Below, piece after piece: positions 54,317 through 63,548 of a stretch of DNA of 64,000 bases. Position numbers and translations under genes: made by a program. The notes beneath the pieces were generated by a model. It worked only from the letters and a program-made list of their open reading frames with translations, was not told the origin of the DNA and ran no database searches. The DNA comes from CAZWBR01 sp964632305 (GTDB taxonomy: Bacteria; Bacteroidota; Bacteroidia; Bacteroidales; Prolixibacteraceae), in assembly GCA_964632305.1 (NCBI GenBank), contig CAZWBR010000004.1:1-64000 (forward strand), given 5' to 3'. Positions within the stretch are counted from its first letter, which is position 1; each line of letters starts with the position of its first letter.

Positions 54317-54784
54317 ATGAAAGCAAAGAAAAAAATAGCTATTGTAGCTCATGATAACCGCAAGAAAGATATTATCGAATGGGTGAGTTACAATTGGAAA
54401 GAATTAGCGCAACACAGTCTGATTTGTACCGGAACGACCGGCAAGATGGTGGATGAAGTAATGAAGGCTAAATGTAAAGAAAATGATTCTGTTCCACCGG
54501 AGATAATGCGCTTAAAATCAGGGCCACTTGGCGGTGATCAACAGCTTGGCGCCATGATTTGCGAGGGCAATATCGACCTGTTGATTTTCTTTTGGGATCC
54601 GATGCAGCCGCAGCCACACGAAGTGGACGTGAAAGCTTTACTCCGGATCTCCGTCCTTTACAATATACCGACGGCCTCAAACCGTTCCACGGCCGACTTT
54701 ATCATCTCTTCATCCTTATTTCACCAGGATTATCAACCGACAATAAAAGATTATTCCAGTTATATCTCAAGATCAATTGAGTAA
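54317..54784 (+). CDS. mgsA: methylglyoxal synthase
   Basis: 155 residues. Converts dihydroxyacetone phosphate to methylglyoxal and phosphate, a bypass of lower glycolysis that relieves phosphate starvation. Motifs: AIVAHDNRKKD at the start, TGTTG phosphate loop, SGPLGGDQQLGA with the catalytic Asp, and FFWDPM...PHEVDVKALLR, with His and Asp of the active site. Length as in E. coli. Own promoter. Confidence 0.96.
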   Translation: MKAKKKIAIVAHDNRKKDIIEWVSYNWKELAQHSLICTGTTGKMVDEVMKAKCKENDSVPPEIMRLKSGPLGGDQQLGAMICEGNIDLLIFFWDPMQPQPHEVDVKALLRISVLYNIPTASNRSTADFIISSSLFHQDYQPTIKDYSSYISRSIE

Positions 54785-54790
54785 TCAGTT

Positions 54791-55297
54791 TTACCTGGTA
54801 TTGGTGCTATCCGGAACAAACTTCAGCGAAACGGAATTTATGCAGTAACGCAGACCCGTTGGAGGTGGCCCATCCTCAAACACATGGCCCAGATGCGCTT
54901 CGCATTGGGCACATGTTATTTCGGTCCTAACCATTCCATGACTTCGATCGGTCACGATATTGATAGAGCTGATCGAGACTACATCATTAAAACCAGGCCA
55001 TCCACATCCCGTCCTGAATTTTGATTCAGAGCTGAAAAGTAGGGCGTTGCAACAGACGCAATGATAATTTCCTTTCTCATAAAAATCATAATATGCCCCT
55101 GTAAATGGCCTTTCCGTGCCTTTTTCCCTGGTTACCTGGTATTGAACAGGCGATAACCGTTTTTGCCATTCGGCATCATCCAAAACAACTTTTGGCGCTA
55201 CCTTTCGTGGCAAAAGTTTTCCAACTGACATATCCTGTGCCATAAGCAATCCGTTAAAAATGAAGATAATGAAACTGAGATACAAATATTTAAACAT
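54791..55297 (-). CDS. msrB: exported methionine-R-sulfoxide reductase
   Basis: 168 residues with a signal peptide (about 1-21, ending LLMAQ), so the enzyme repairs oxidised methionine outside the cytoplasm. The SelR domain covers 40-160: two zinc-binding CxxC motifs (CVCC and CAQC), GCGWPGF, HLGHVF and the catalytic Cys in RYCINS. It is the Cys form. No msrA is adjacent. The exported thioredoxin at 25237 could supply reducing power. Confidence 0.94.
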   Translation of the reverse strand: MFKYLYLSFIIFIFNGLLMAQDMSVGKLLPRKVAPKVVLDDAEWQKRLSPVQYQVTREKGTERPFTGAYYDFYEKGNYHCVCCNALLFSSESKFRTGCGWPGFNDVVSISSINIVTDRSHGMVRTEITCAQCEAHLGHVFEDGPPPTGLRYCINSVSLKFVPDSTNTR

Positions 55298-55939
55298 CGT
55301 TCAAAGATTTCATTCTTTTACGTAATTATCCCATGAGGGTTAATCAATTTTCTCCTTATTTCATGAAATGTTCTTCACCGTACTTTCAACCTGGTTGGTG
55401 TTACCTTTCTGTTAGGTTTCTCTAAGTTAGCTTACAGGAACCTTGGAGGAACCTAAGAGAAACCATAGAGAAACCCCGGCGATGATACGGGTTTATTACT
55501 GCCGAAATCCAGCAATGTGTATGTTGTCGATAATTTGGTCTGGAATGAAAAAACTACAGAATACGATTTTTGTCGTAGTTGGTTTAAGTCAGAAATGCAT
55601 ATGGTTTTCAGGTTAAAGAATAAGAATCAATCGTCTGCAAATTTTGACTCGAAAAATAATCGCGTCAGTATTTCCATCACTCATAAGATTAGACGAGAAA
55701 TATTTTTTCCAATTAGTTAGTTGCAAAAATGATTGTGGCGATTCAAGAATAAGTGTGGGGTTTGCATTCTTAATTGCCTCGAAATGGACTATTGTTCTCT
55801 TCGCTTTAGATATGGATGGTTTGGATGGTATTACGACTGTATTTCAACGAATTTTTGAAATACACTATTGTCTTATAATTAATATTATGTATTTTATAGA
55901 TATTAAAATTTTGGGGAGGTTTCCCTCCCCAAAGAAATA
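55298..55939. other. gene-free region with a dispersed repeat element
   Basis: 642 bases between msrB's start and the TPR gene's stop. Two frames at 55517-55720 and 55644-55985 have no family resemblance and no clear start signals, so I do not call them. It contains copy 2 of the 11-nt-periodic element. Confidence 0.75.
55414..55494 (-). repeat. 11-nt-periodic element, copy 2
   Basis: On the plus strand four 11-nt units start at 55436, 55447, 55458 and 55469 (AGGAACCTTGG, AGGAACCTAAG, AGAAACCATAG, AGAAACCCCGG); an arm at 55415-55423 pairs with 55456-55464; the head lies at 55471-55494. Read on the minus strand it is laid out exactly as copy 1 at 13985-14067. Confidence 0.8.
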
Positions 55940-57100
55940 TTATTTATTCAGCGCTTCGAATTTATCCATCATCTTAAGCCTGTAATACAGGTTCTTTAAT
56001 TGATCTTTAATGAAAATATCAGTAGGATTGTATTCAACAGCTTTTTCCAGATAAGGTACTGCTTTAGTGAACTCGGCATCAGATTTTGCTTTTTCAGCTT
56101 CGAAGCGTGCCTGGTCGGATGTTGGTACCGCATTGGCAACATCGAATTGTTTCACACCGCGGTTGAAATAAATTACACCGATATTATAATAGGCATCAGC
56201 ATAATCTGTTTTAACTTCTGTCGCTTTAATATACTGGGTAATAGCCTCATCCTGACGGCCCAATTTATCGAGGGCGACCCCTTTTGCCACGTAGAATGAA
56301 GGATTATTATTCTCTTTCTCAATAGCTCTGTCCAAATAATTAATTGCATCTTCCGGTTTTCCGGTAGTGATATAATAATTGATCAACTGAACCAGGATAC
56401 TTTGATCTTCGGGATATTTATCGAAAGCTTCTTTCATGATGTTAACCGAGGTAGCAGTATCGCCTTTCATTTGATAGGCTGAGATGACCTGTGAATAAGA
56501 TGCTCCACCGTTATAGCCGTATTTGGCACAATCGGTAAAATATTTGATGGCTTTATCGTATTGTTTTGCATTGAGGGCAGCCAATCCGGCGTTATACATA
56601 ATAGCAGTGTCGATCGGGGTATCGGTTTTGAACATTGGTGTTTCTTCAATGGCCAATACCTTTTCGAAATAATCGGTAGATTTGTTGAAATCTTCTTTTT
56701 CGAAAGCTTCACTTGCTGAATTGATCAAGGTTGTCATAAAACTGAGAACTTTGATTTTCAATGCAGGTGTACCACCTTTAGCATTGAGTTCGATAGCTTT
56801 TTGATAGGATTTGTAAGCCTCCTCAATCGGGTTTTCTACTAATTTCTTGACATTTTCATCCTTCGATTTAATGATCGCCTCAATAATTTCGCCACGGGCT
56901 TCCCATGCGTTTGGCCAATTAACCGATTTCTCAGCTTTCGGATTATTCGGATCAACGGCTTCCTGTATGGCTTCCCAAGCCTTGTCTAACTTACCACCCT
57001 CTTTAAGTGTGAGTGCGGTAGTTACCTTTCCTCTTTGTGCAAACACTGATGTGCTTGCAAACAAAATCAATGCTGCAAATAAAATTCTTTTCATTTTCAA
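55940..57100 (-). CDS. exported TPR protein
   Basis: 386 residues with a signal peptide (RILFAALILFASTSVFAQ). Start MKMKR; the second Met is an equally good start. About five to six TPR units from ~95 to the C-terminus, e.g. AMYNAGLAALNAKQYDKAIKYF and AYYNIGVIYFNRG. A periplasmic scaffold without enzymatic motifs. It follows gyrA on the same strand by 67 bases; the pairing of a TPR gene with gyrA is also seen in other Bacteroidota, to my knowledge without a known reason. Confidence 0.88.
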   Translation of the reverse strand: MKMKRILFAALILFASTSVFAQRGKVTTALTLKEGGKLDKAWEAIQEAVDPNNPKAEKSVNWPNAWEARGEIIEAIIKSKDENVKKLVENPIEEAYKSYQKAIELNAKGGTPALKIKVLSFMTTLINSASEAFEKEDFNKSTDYFEKVLAIEETPMFKTDTPIDTAIMYNAGLAALNAKQYDKAIKYFTDCAKYGYNGGASYSQVISAYQMKGDTATSVNIMKEAFDKYPEDQSILVQLINYYITTGKPEDAINYLDRAIEKENNNPSFYVAKGVALDKLGRQDEAITQYIKATEVKTDYADAYYNIGVIYFNRGVKQFDVANAVPTSDQARFEAEKAKSDAEFTKAVPYLEKAVEYNPTDIFIKDQLKNLYYRLKMMDKFEALNK

Positions 57101-57167
57101 AAAGTTTGCGTTTTAATGGTACAAAATTGTATGTTTTTTTTCAATCTGCCAATAGCTGTAAATACAA

Positions 57168-59678
57168 TTAATCTTCTTGAATATCAGATGTTTCGTCTAT
57201 CGATGGTTCGAAATCGTCATCTTTCGGGCCGTCTACATCCGTTGTTTCAACCCTTGCGATAGAGGCGATTGAATCGTCATCGCGCAGATTGATCAGCTTA
57301 ACTCCCTGAGCTGCACGACCGGTCATCCGAATTTCAGCGATTGGGAGCCTGATGGTTACACCGGCTTGTGTGATAATCATCAGATCATCCGTATCGACAA
57401 CATTCTTGATGGATACCAGTGAACCTGTTTTTTCGGTGATGTTGATGGTTTTCACCCCTTTCCCACCCCTGTTGGTCACACGGTAATCTGCGATTTTGGA
57501 ACGTTTGCCGAAGCCGTTTTCCGATACTACCAGAATATCGTTGTTCTCATCTTCTACACAAACCATACCAACTAATTCGTCATTCTCATTTTGAAGGGAA
57601 ATACCCCTTACCCCGGCGGCAGTCCGGCCTATGGCCCGGGCATGGCTTTCGTGGAAACGAATAGCTTTACCCGATTTGACCGCGAGCATGATTTCGTTAT
57701 TGCCATTGGTCAATCGTGCTTCAATTAACTGGTCATTCTCCCGGATGGTGATGGCGTTCACTCCGTTTTGGCGCGGACGTGAGTAGGCTAATAACGAAGT
57801 CTTCTTGATTGTCCCCTTCTTGGTACAAAGAATAATGAAATTGTTATTAATATATTCCTCATCCTTCAAAGATTTGACGTTGATATAGGCCCTAACCTGA
57901 TCATCGGGTTCAATGCTCAACAGATTCTGAATGGCTCTCCCCTTGGATGTTTTAGTACCTTCAGGGATTTCGTAAACCTTGAGCCAGAAACATTTACCTT
58001 TTTCTGTAAATAAAAGCAAGGTATTGTGCATGGTGGCGATGAACATGTGCTCTAGAAAATCTTCATCACGGGTACTGGAACCGCGCGATCCCACACCTCC
58101 CCTGGACTGGGTTCTGAATTCGGACAACGGGGTGCGTTTGATATATCCCATATGGGAGATAGTGATCACCATCTCTTCGTCGGCATAGAAATCCTCAGGA
58201 TTGAATTCTTCGGCCGCATGGACAATCTCTGTCTTACGTTCGTCGCCATACTGCGCTTTGATCTCATTCAACTCATCTTTGATGATTTCCATGCGCATGT
58301 GTTCGCTGGAAAGGACTTCCTTACACCATTCGATATGTTTGTTCAATTCTTCATAATCAAGATGGATCTTATCGCGTTCCAGTCCGGTCAATCTTTGCAG
58401 ACGCATATCGAGGATGGCCCGAGCCTGAATTTCGTCCAATTCAAAATTGCTCATCAATCCGTCGCGGGCTTCATCCGGGGTCTTGGCGCCACGGATAATC
58501 TTGATCACGGCATCGAGGTTGTCGATCGCAATGATTAAACCGCGTAGAATATGGGCTCTTTTTTCGGATTGTTCCAGATCGTACTGGGTCCGACGGATGA
58601 CTACCTCATGTCGGTGTTCCACGAAATAATGGATCAGGTCCCTGAGGTTGAGCATTTGCGGACGCCCCTTAACCAATGCAATATTATTGACGTTGAAAGC
58701 TGTTTGCAGTGCGGTAAACTTATATAGTTTATTCAGCACCACGCTGGCCATTTCATCACGTTTGATATCCACAACAATACGCATCCCGTTTCTGTCGGAT
58801 TCGTCATTGATATTGGAGATTCCATCGATCTTCTTCTCGTTGACCAGGTCGGCAATCTTCATGATCAATTCAGCTTTATTGACCATGTACGGAATTTCCG
58901 TGATCACCAGTTTTTCGCGGCCATGTTCGGTGGTCTCGATTTCGGATTTACCGCGGATCACGATTCTTCCTCTTCCGGTCTCATATGACTCGCGTACGCC
59001 GGCATAACCATAGATCATACCTCCGGTCGGGAAGTCAGGGGCTTTTATTTTGTCTATCAAAACGTCCATAGAGACATTCGGATCATCTATATAGGTATCA
59101 ATCGCATTAATCGTATCGGTCAGGTTATGGGGTGGCATATTCGTTGCCATCCCTACGGCAATACCGGAAGCCCCGTTAACCAACAGCATTGGAATCTTCG
59201 TCGGAAGAACCGTAGGTTCGACCAGCGATTCATCGAAGTTGGGTTGAAAGTCAACCGTATTTTTATCCAAATCGGCCAAGGCCTCTTCCGCGATTTTTTT
59301 CAACCGCGCTTCAGTATATCGCATGGCTGCCGGGCTATCGCCGTCAACTGATCCAAAGTTACCCTGTCCGTCGATCAGGGGATAACGAAGCGACCAATCC
59401 TGGGCCATTCGTACCATGGCGAAATAGACCGAGGAGTCGCCGTGCGGGTGAAACTTACCCAGCACCTCTCCCACTATTCTGGCAGATTTTTTATAAGGTC
59501 TGTTGGAATAAGTCCCCAACTCGCTCATCCCGTACAATACGCGGCGATGCACAGGTTTTAGCCCGTCACGCACATCGGGAAGAGCTCTTGAAACGATCAC
59601 CGACATTGAATAGTCAATGTAGGCCGATTTCATTTGTTCTTCAATGTTTACAGGAATAATCCTTTCTATATCAGACAT
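57168..59678 (-). CDS. gyrA: DNA gyrase subunit A
   Basis: 836 residues. The DNA-breaking/rejoining subunit of gyrase. Active-site Tyr121 in AAMRYTEARL. The quinolone-determining region has Ser82 (E. coli Ser83) and Phe86 where E. coli has Asp87. The C-terminal domain shows six beta-pinwheel repeats including the GyrA-box-like QSRGGVGSRG at about 527-536. The acidic tail (DDDFEPSIDETSDIQED) is longer than in E. coli. Divergently placed from clpC across a 344-bp spacer. A minus-strand TATTTTTG at 59722-59729 may be its -7 box. Confidence 0.97.
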   Translation of the reverse strand: MSDIERIIPVNIEEQMKSAYIDYSMSVIVSRALPDVRDGLKPVHRRVLYGMSELGTYSNRPYKKSARIVGEVLGKFHPHGDSSVYFAMVRMAQDWSLRYPLIDGQGNFGSVDGDSPAAMRYTEARLKKIAEEALADLDKNTVDFQPNFDESLVEPTVLPTKIPMLLVNGASGIAVGMATNMPPHNLTDTINAIDTYIDDPNVSMDVLIDKIKAPDFPTGGMIYGYAGVRESYETGRGRIVIRGKSEIETTEHGREKLVITEIPYMVNKAELIMKIADLVNEKKIDGISNINDESDRNGMRIVVDIKRDEMASVVLNKLYKFTALQTAFNVNNIALVKGRPQMLNLRDLIHYFVEHRHEVVIRRTQYDLEQSEKRAHILRGLIIAIDNLDAVIKIIRGAKTPDEARDGLMSNFELDEIQARAILDMRLQRLTGLERDKIHLDYEELNKHIEWCKEVLSSEHMRMEIIKDELNEIKAQYGDERKTEIVHAAEEFNPEDFYADEEMVITISHMGYIKRTPLSEFRTQSRGGVGSRGSSTRDEDFLEHMFIATMHNTLLLFTEKGKCFWLKVYEIPEGTKTSKGRAIQNLLSIEPDDQVRAYINVKSLKDEEYINNNFIILCTKKGTIKKTSLLAYSRPRQNGVNAITIRENDQLIEARLTNGNNEIMLAVKSGKAIRFHESHARAIGRTAAGVRGISLQNENDELVGMVCVEDENNDILVVSENGFGKRSKIADYRVTNRGGKGVKTINITEKTGSLVSIKNVVDTDDLMIITQAGVTIRLPIAEIRMTGRAAQGVKLINLRDDDSIASIARVETTDVDGPKDDDFEPSIDETSDIQED

Positions 59679-60022
59679 ATATAAGTAATTTTTCGATTAT
59701 TATTGTATTTATAAGGCAACACAAAAATAATCATTTTAACTTAATTACAGGAATTCAATACACTATTAAATTGTTTCATATTGGTTCCTGACAAAATTGA
59801 CAAAACGGCATTTTATATGACAATATATACAACAAGTGAAATTTGACACATTATTGACCACATAATATTTATCTAAAGATCAACTAATCAGAGGTTAATG
59901 TTGAAAGAATTAATGTCTATTCATCGAAAAGGATTAAATTAACTTCAGTAACTGTAAGAATAATTCATTAATTTAGTCGCAGGAATGGTTTTTGTTTAGT
60001 CGAAACAAAAGGAGAAAAAAAT
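59679..60022. other. divergent promoter region gyrA/clpC
   Basis: 344 bases, AT-rich. Several direct TGAC motifs lie at 59789, 59798, 59818, 59844 and 59855 without regular spacing. AAGGAG at 60009-60014 is a good ribosome binding site for clpC. Confidence 0.55.
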
Positions 60023-62545
60023 ATGGATTCAAAATTTTCACCAAGGATCAAAGATGTTCTCACCTACAGTCGTGAGGAAGCGATCCGATTGGGGAATGAT
60101 CATATCGGGACGGAGCATCTTTTCCTGGGCATTCTTCGCGATGGCGAAGGGGTGGCCATTGATGCGATGGATCGGCTGGGGATAGATTATTCCAGGATCA
60201 AGAAGGAGTTGGAGTTGCACCTACGCAAGGGACAATCTCTGGGGATGGAGGCATCTATTCCACTCTTAAAAAATACGGAAAGAGCCCTAAAGGTGATCTT
60301 TCTCGAAGCCCGTGCCATGAATGAGAGTACGGTGAATACAGGACATTTATTATTGGCAATATTGAAAGAAAAAGACAGTTTGATTACCACTCTATTCCGG
60401 AATCGGGATATAGGATATGAAGAGGTAAAATCGAAGATTGAGGAGCTCTCCAGAGTGGAGAATAAATCCGATCTGCCCGAAGATAATGATGAAGGAGAAG
60501 ATATGTATACCGGACGGAGCGGAAGCTCCGGATCATCGGGTGCCAAGGGGTCAGCTACCCCAAAGACTGACACCCCTGTTCTGGATAATTTCGGGATCGA
60601 CATCACCAAGGCCGCGGTTGAAGGGAGTTTGGACCCCATTGTAGGCCGGGAGAATGAGATCCAGCGTATCGCTCAGATTTTAAGCCGACGAAAGAAAAAT
60701 AACCCGGTATTGATAGGTGAGCCCGGAGTCGGTAAATCGGCCATCGTAGAAGGTCTTGCCCTGCGAATATCCCAACGAAAAGTATCACGGGTGTTATTCG
60801 ATAAACGGGTGATCAGTCTTGATCTGGCTTCCATCGTAGCCGGAACGAAGTACCGCGGGCAATTTGAAGAAAGGATGAAGGCTATCCTTAACGAATTAGC
60901 TAAGGTCGATAATATTATCCTCTTTATCGACGAGATTCATACGATCGTCGGTGCGGGTGGTGCAACCGGTTCTTTGGATGCAGCCAATATGCTTAAGCCA
61001 GCCTTGGCACGCGGGGATATTCAATGTATTGGGGCCACCACACTGGATGAGTATCGTCAGCATATCGAAAAGGATGGAGCACTCGAACGGAGGTTTCAGA
61101 AAGTTATGGTTGAACCAACTACCGTGGAAGAAACCATCGAGATTTTGAACAATATTAAGGAGCGGTATGAGGAACATCATAATGTGACCTATACCCCCGA
61201 AGCGATTGAGGCTTGCGTGAGATTAACCACCAGGTATATCTCGGACCGGCATCTGCCCGATAAGGCCATCGACGCGTTGGATGAAGCAGGTTCCCGCGTT
61301 CATATTTCCAATATTTCGGTTCCGGAGAGGATTATTAAATTGGAGGAAAAGATCGAGGAGACCCGGAACGAAAAAATTCAGGCAGTCAAGAGTCAGAATT
61401 TTGAGCTGGCCGCAAGTTTCCGTGATAAAGAAAAGAATCTGTTAAGCCTTCTGGATAAAGAGAAAGAAGCTTGGGAAAAGGAACTGGAAAGCCATCGTGA
61501 AACGGTTGGTGAAGAACAGGTTGCCGATATCGTGGCCATGATGTCGGGGATACCGGTGCAACGAATTGCCCAGGCAGAAGGGAAAAGGCTTCAGAACATG
61601 TACAATGATATGAAGAAAAATATCATTGGTCAGGATGAAGCGGTGTTAAAGATTACCAAAGCGATACAGCGCAACCGGGCAGGATTGAAAGATCCGAACA
61701 AGCCGATCGGGACCTTTATTTTCCTTGGCCCCACCGGTGTAGGGAAAACACAGTTAGCCAAAGTGTTGGCACAATATCTCTTCGACACTTCCGATGCATT
61801 AATCCGGGTGGATATGAGCGAATACATGGAGAAATTCTCCGTATCGAGGCTCGTCGGCGCTCCTCCCGGATATGTCGGTTATGAAGAAGGAGGGCAACTG
61901 ACGGAGAAGGTGCGTCGGAAACCCTATGCCGTTATTTTGCTGGATGAGATTGAAAAAGCGCACCCCGATGTTTTCAACATCTTGTTACAGGTTATGGATG
62001 AAGGACGACTTACCGACAGTTTAGGCCGTAAGATCGATTTCCGTAATACGATAGTGATTATGACCTCGAATATCGGGACACGCCAATTGAAGGACTTCGG
62101 ACAGGGAGTAGGTTTCTCTACCCGTAAAACCTCGGAAGAAGAGAATGAACATGCCAAATATGTGATTCAGAAAGCGCTAAAGCGGGCGTTTGCCCCTGAA
62201 TTTCTGAACCGTGTCGATGATGTGGTGATGTTTAACTCGCTTGAGAAAGAGCATATCTTCCAGATAATCGATATTGAGTTGAAAGGGCTTTATCAGCGGG
62301 TCGAATCGCTCAAATATAAGTTGGAGATCACGGATGCTGCAAAAGATTTTATCGCTGAAAAGGGATGGGATCCGCAGTTTGGAGCACGACCGTTGAAGAG
62401 GGCTATTCAAAAGTATCTGGAAGATGAGATGGCGGAAGTGATTATTGGCAGCGAGATGCATGATGGCGATACCATTTCCATTGATCTGGATGAGTCGAAG
62501 GAGAAGATTTTGGCTAAAGTACTCCCCCATTCACAGGACGAGTAA
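60023..62545 (+). CDS. clpC: ATP-dependent Clp protease ATPase subunit ClpC
   Basis: 840 residues, Hsp100 unfoldase feeding ClpP. Two N-terminal Clp repeats (1-145), a flexible Gly/Ser linker (~160-185), AAA+ domain 1 with Walker A GEPGVGKS at 232-239, a UVR-type middle domain (EKIQAVKSQNFELAASFRDKE), AAA+ domain 2 with Walker A GPTGVGKT at 569-576, and the C-terminal D2 small domain. The ClpP-binding loop lies in D2. Full length. Good ribosome binding site AAAGGAG; terminator downstream. Confidence 0.96.
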   Translation: MDSKFSPRIKDVLTYSREEAIRLGNDHIGTEHLFLGILRDGEGVAIDAMDRLGIDYSRIKKELELHLRKGQSLGMEASIPLLKNTERALKVIFLEARAMNESTVNTGHLLLAILKEKDSLITTLFRNRDIGYEEVKSKIEELSRVENKSDLPEDNDEGEDMYTGRSGSSGSSGAKGSATPKTDTPVLDNFGIDITKAAVEGSLDPIVGRENEIQRIAQILSRRKKNNPVLIGEPGVGKSAIVEGLALRISQRKVSRVLFDKRVISLDLASIVAGTKYRGQFEERMKAILNELAKVDNIILFIDEIHTIVGAGGATGSLDAANMLKPALARGDIQCIGATTLDEYRQHIEKDGALERRFQKVMVEPTTVEETIEILNNIKERYEEHHNVTYTPEAIEACVRLTTRYISDRHLPDKAIDALDEAGSRVHISNISVPERIIKLEEKIEETRNEKIQAVKSQNFELAASFRDKEKNLLSLLDKEKEAWEKELESHRETVGEEQVADIVAMMSGIPVQRIAQAEGKRLQNMYNDMKKNIIGQDEAVLKITKAIQRNRAGLKDPNKPIGTFIFLGPTGVGKTQLAKVLAQYLFDTSDALIRVDMSEYMEKFSVSRLVGAPPGYVGYEEGGQLTEKVRRKPYAVILLDEIEKAHPDVFNILLQVMDEGRLTDSLGRKIDFRNTIVIMTSNIGTRQLKDFGQGVGFSTRKTSEEENEHAKYVIQKALKRAFAPEFLNRVDDVVMFNSLEKEHIFQIIDIELKGLYQRVESLKYKLEITDAAKDFIAEKGWDPQFGARPLKRAIQKYLEDEMAEVIIGSEMHDGDTISIDLDESKEKILAKVLPHSQDE

Positions 62546-62567
62546 ATAAATTGCCTATAATATGACG

Positions 62568-62600
62568 AGGGGTTGTCTGAATAGGGCAACCCCTTATTTT
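62568..62600. terminator. terminator shared by clpC and mazG
   Basis: AGGGGTTGTC pairs with GGGCAACCCCT (62569-62577 with 62585-62593, one G-U pair) and is followed by TTATTTTT; it overlaps the last codon of mazG on the other strand. Confidence 0.85.
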
Positions 62601-63421
62601 TCAGAAGAATCTCGCTCTAACTTTTTGGCTTCATTCCAGAAACGATCCATCTCGGCGAGGCTCATCTGGTGAAGCGAGCGCCCTTTCAGTAATGTTTGTT
62701 CTTCAAGATAATTGAAACGTCGGATAAACTTCTGATTGGTTCGTTCAAGAGCACTTTCGGGATCGATCTCATAGAGACGGGCGGCATTGACGATCGAAAA
62801 AATAAAATCGCCAAACTCTTTCTCCATATCCATCCGGTTATTGGCATTAACCTCGGTGATCAATTCCTCCAATTCTTCGTGTACTTTTTCCCAGACCTGT
62901 TCCTTATATTCCCAATCGAATCCCACGCCACGGGCTTTTTCCTGGATCCTGTTGGCTTTCACCATTGCCGGTAAGGCTGAAGGAACGCCTTCAAGGACGC
63001 GTTTTCCCCTACCCTTCTCTTTCAGTTTTAATGCTTCCCAGTTTTCTTCCACTTCACGGGCATTTTGAACTTCAGTATCACCAAAAACATGCGGGTGTCT
63101 GTATACTAATTTACTAATCAGGCTATTAATGACATCGCCAATATCGAATGCCCCTGTTTCGGCGCCGATCTTTGCATAGAACACGATATGGAGAAGAATA
63201 TCCCCCAACTCTTTTTGAACCTCCTTCGCATCTTGATTGAGGATGGCATCGCCCAATTCGTAAACCTCTTCAATGGTTAGTTTCCGTAGAGATCCATTGG
63301 TCTGTTTACGGTCCCACGGACATTTCTCCCTCAATTCATCCATGATATCGAGCAATCTTCCGAAAGCATCCATTTGTTCCTTTCTGGTCATCATTCCCTG
63401 GTTTGAAGTATTAAATCTCAC
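62594..63421 (-). CDS. mazG: nucleoside triphosphate pyrophosphohydrolase
   Basis: 275 residues, hydrolyses (d)NTPs to monophosphates and pyrophosphate, house-cleaning. Two MazG domains: EEVYELGDAI and KELGDILLHIVFYAK in the first carry the acidic metal ligands, and ELEELITEVN / EKEFGDFIFSIVNAAR in the second. Start at 63421 or, leaving ten residues out, at the ATG 63391 (MTRKEQMDAFG), which fits the family better. Shares its terminator with convergent clpC. Confidence 0.94.
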   Translation of the reverse strand: MRFNTSNQGMMTRKEQMDAFGRLLDIMDELREKCPWDRKQTNGSLRKLTIEEVYELGDAILNQDAKEVQKELGDILLHIVFYAKIGAETGAFDIGDVINSLISKLVYRHPHVFGDTEVQNAREVEENWEALKLKEKGRGKRVLEGVPSALPAMVKANRIQEKARGVGFDWEYKEQVWEKVHEELEELITEVNANNRMDMEKEFGDFIFSIVNAARLYEIDPESALERTNQKFIRRFNYLEEQTLLKGRSLHQMSLAEMDRFWNEAKKLERDSSEK

Positions 63422-63548
63422 CTTACATCATCAAACCACGAAGGTAAGAATTTTAAGTCAGCCGTTATTTCTGTCATGTCAACAAAATAACATTCCCGAA
63501 AAAAGTGTTTATTTTGTATGACCTTAAAACCAAGGTTTATTTGGGCCT

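Noticed and set aside
55517..55985. Two overlapping open frames (67 and 113 codons)
   Set aside because: No recognisable similarity or start signals; the second runs into the convergent TPR gene.
59789..59860. TGAC repeats upstream of clpC as an operator
   Set aside because: Spacing is 9, 20, 26 and 11 bases, without symmetry; in AT-rich DNA this is weak evidence.
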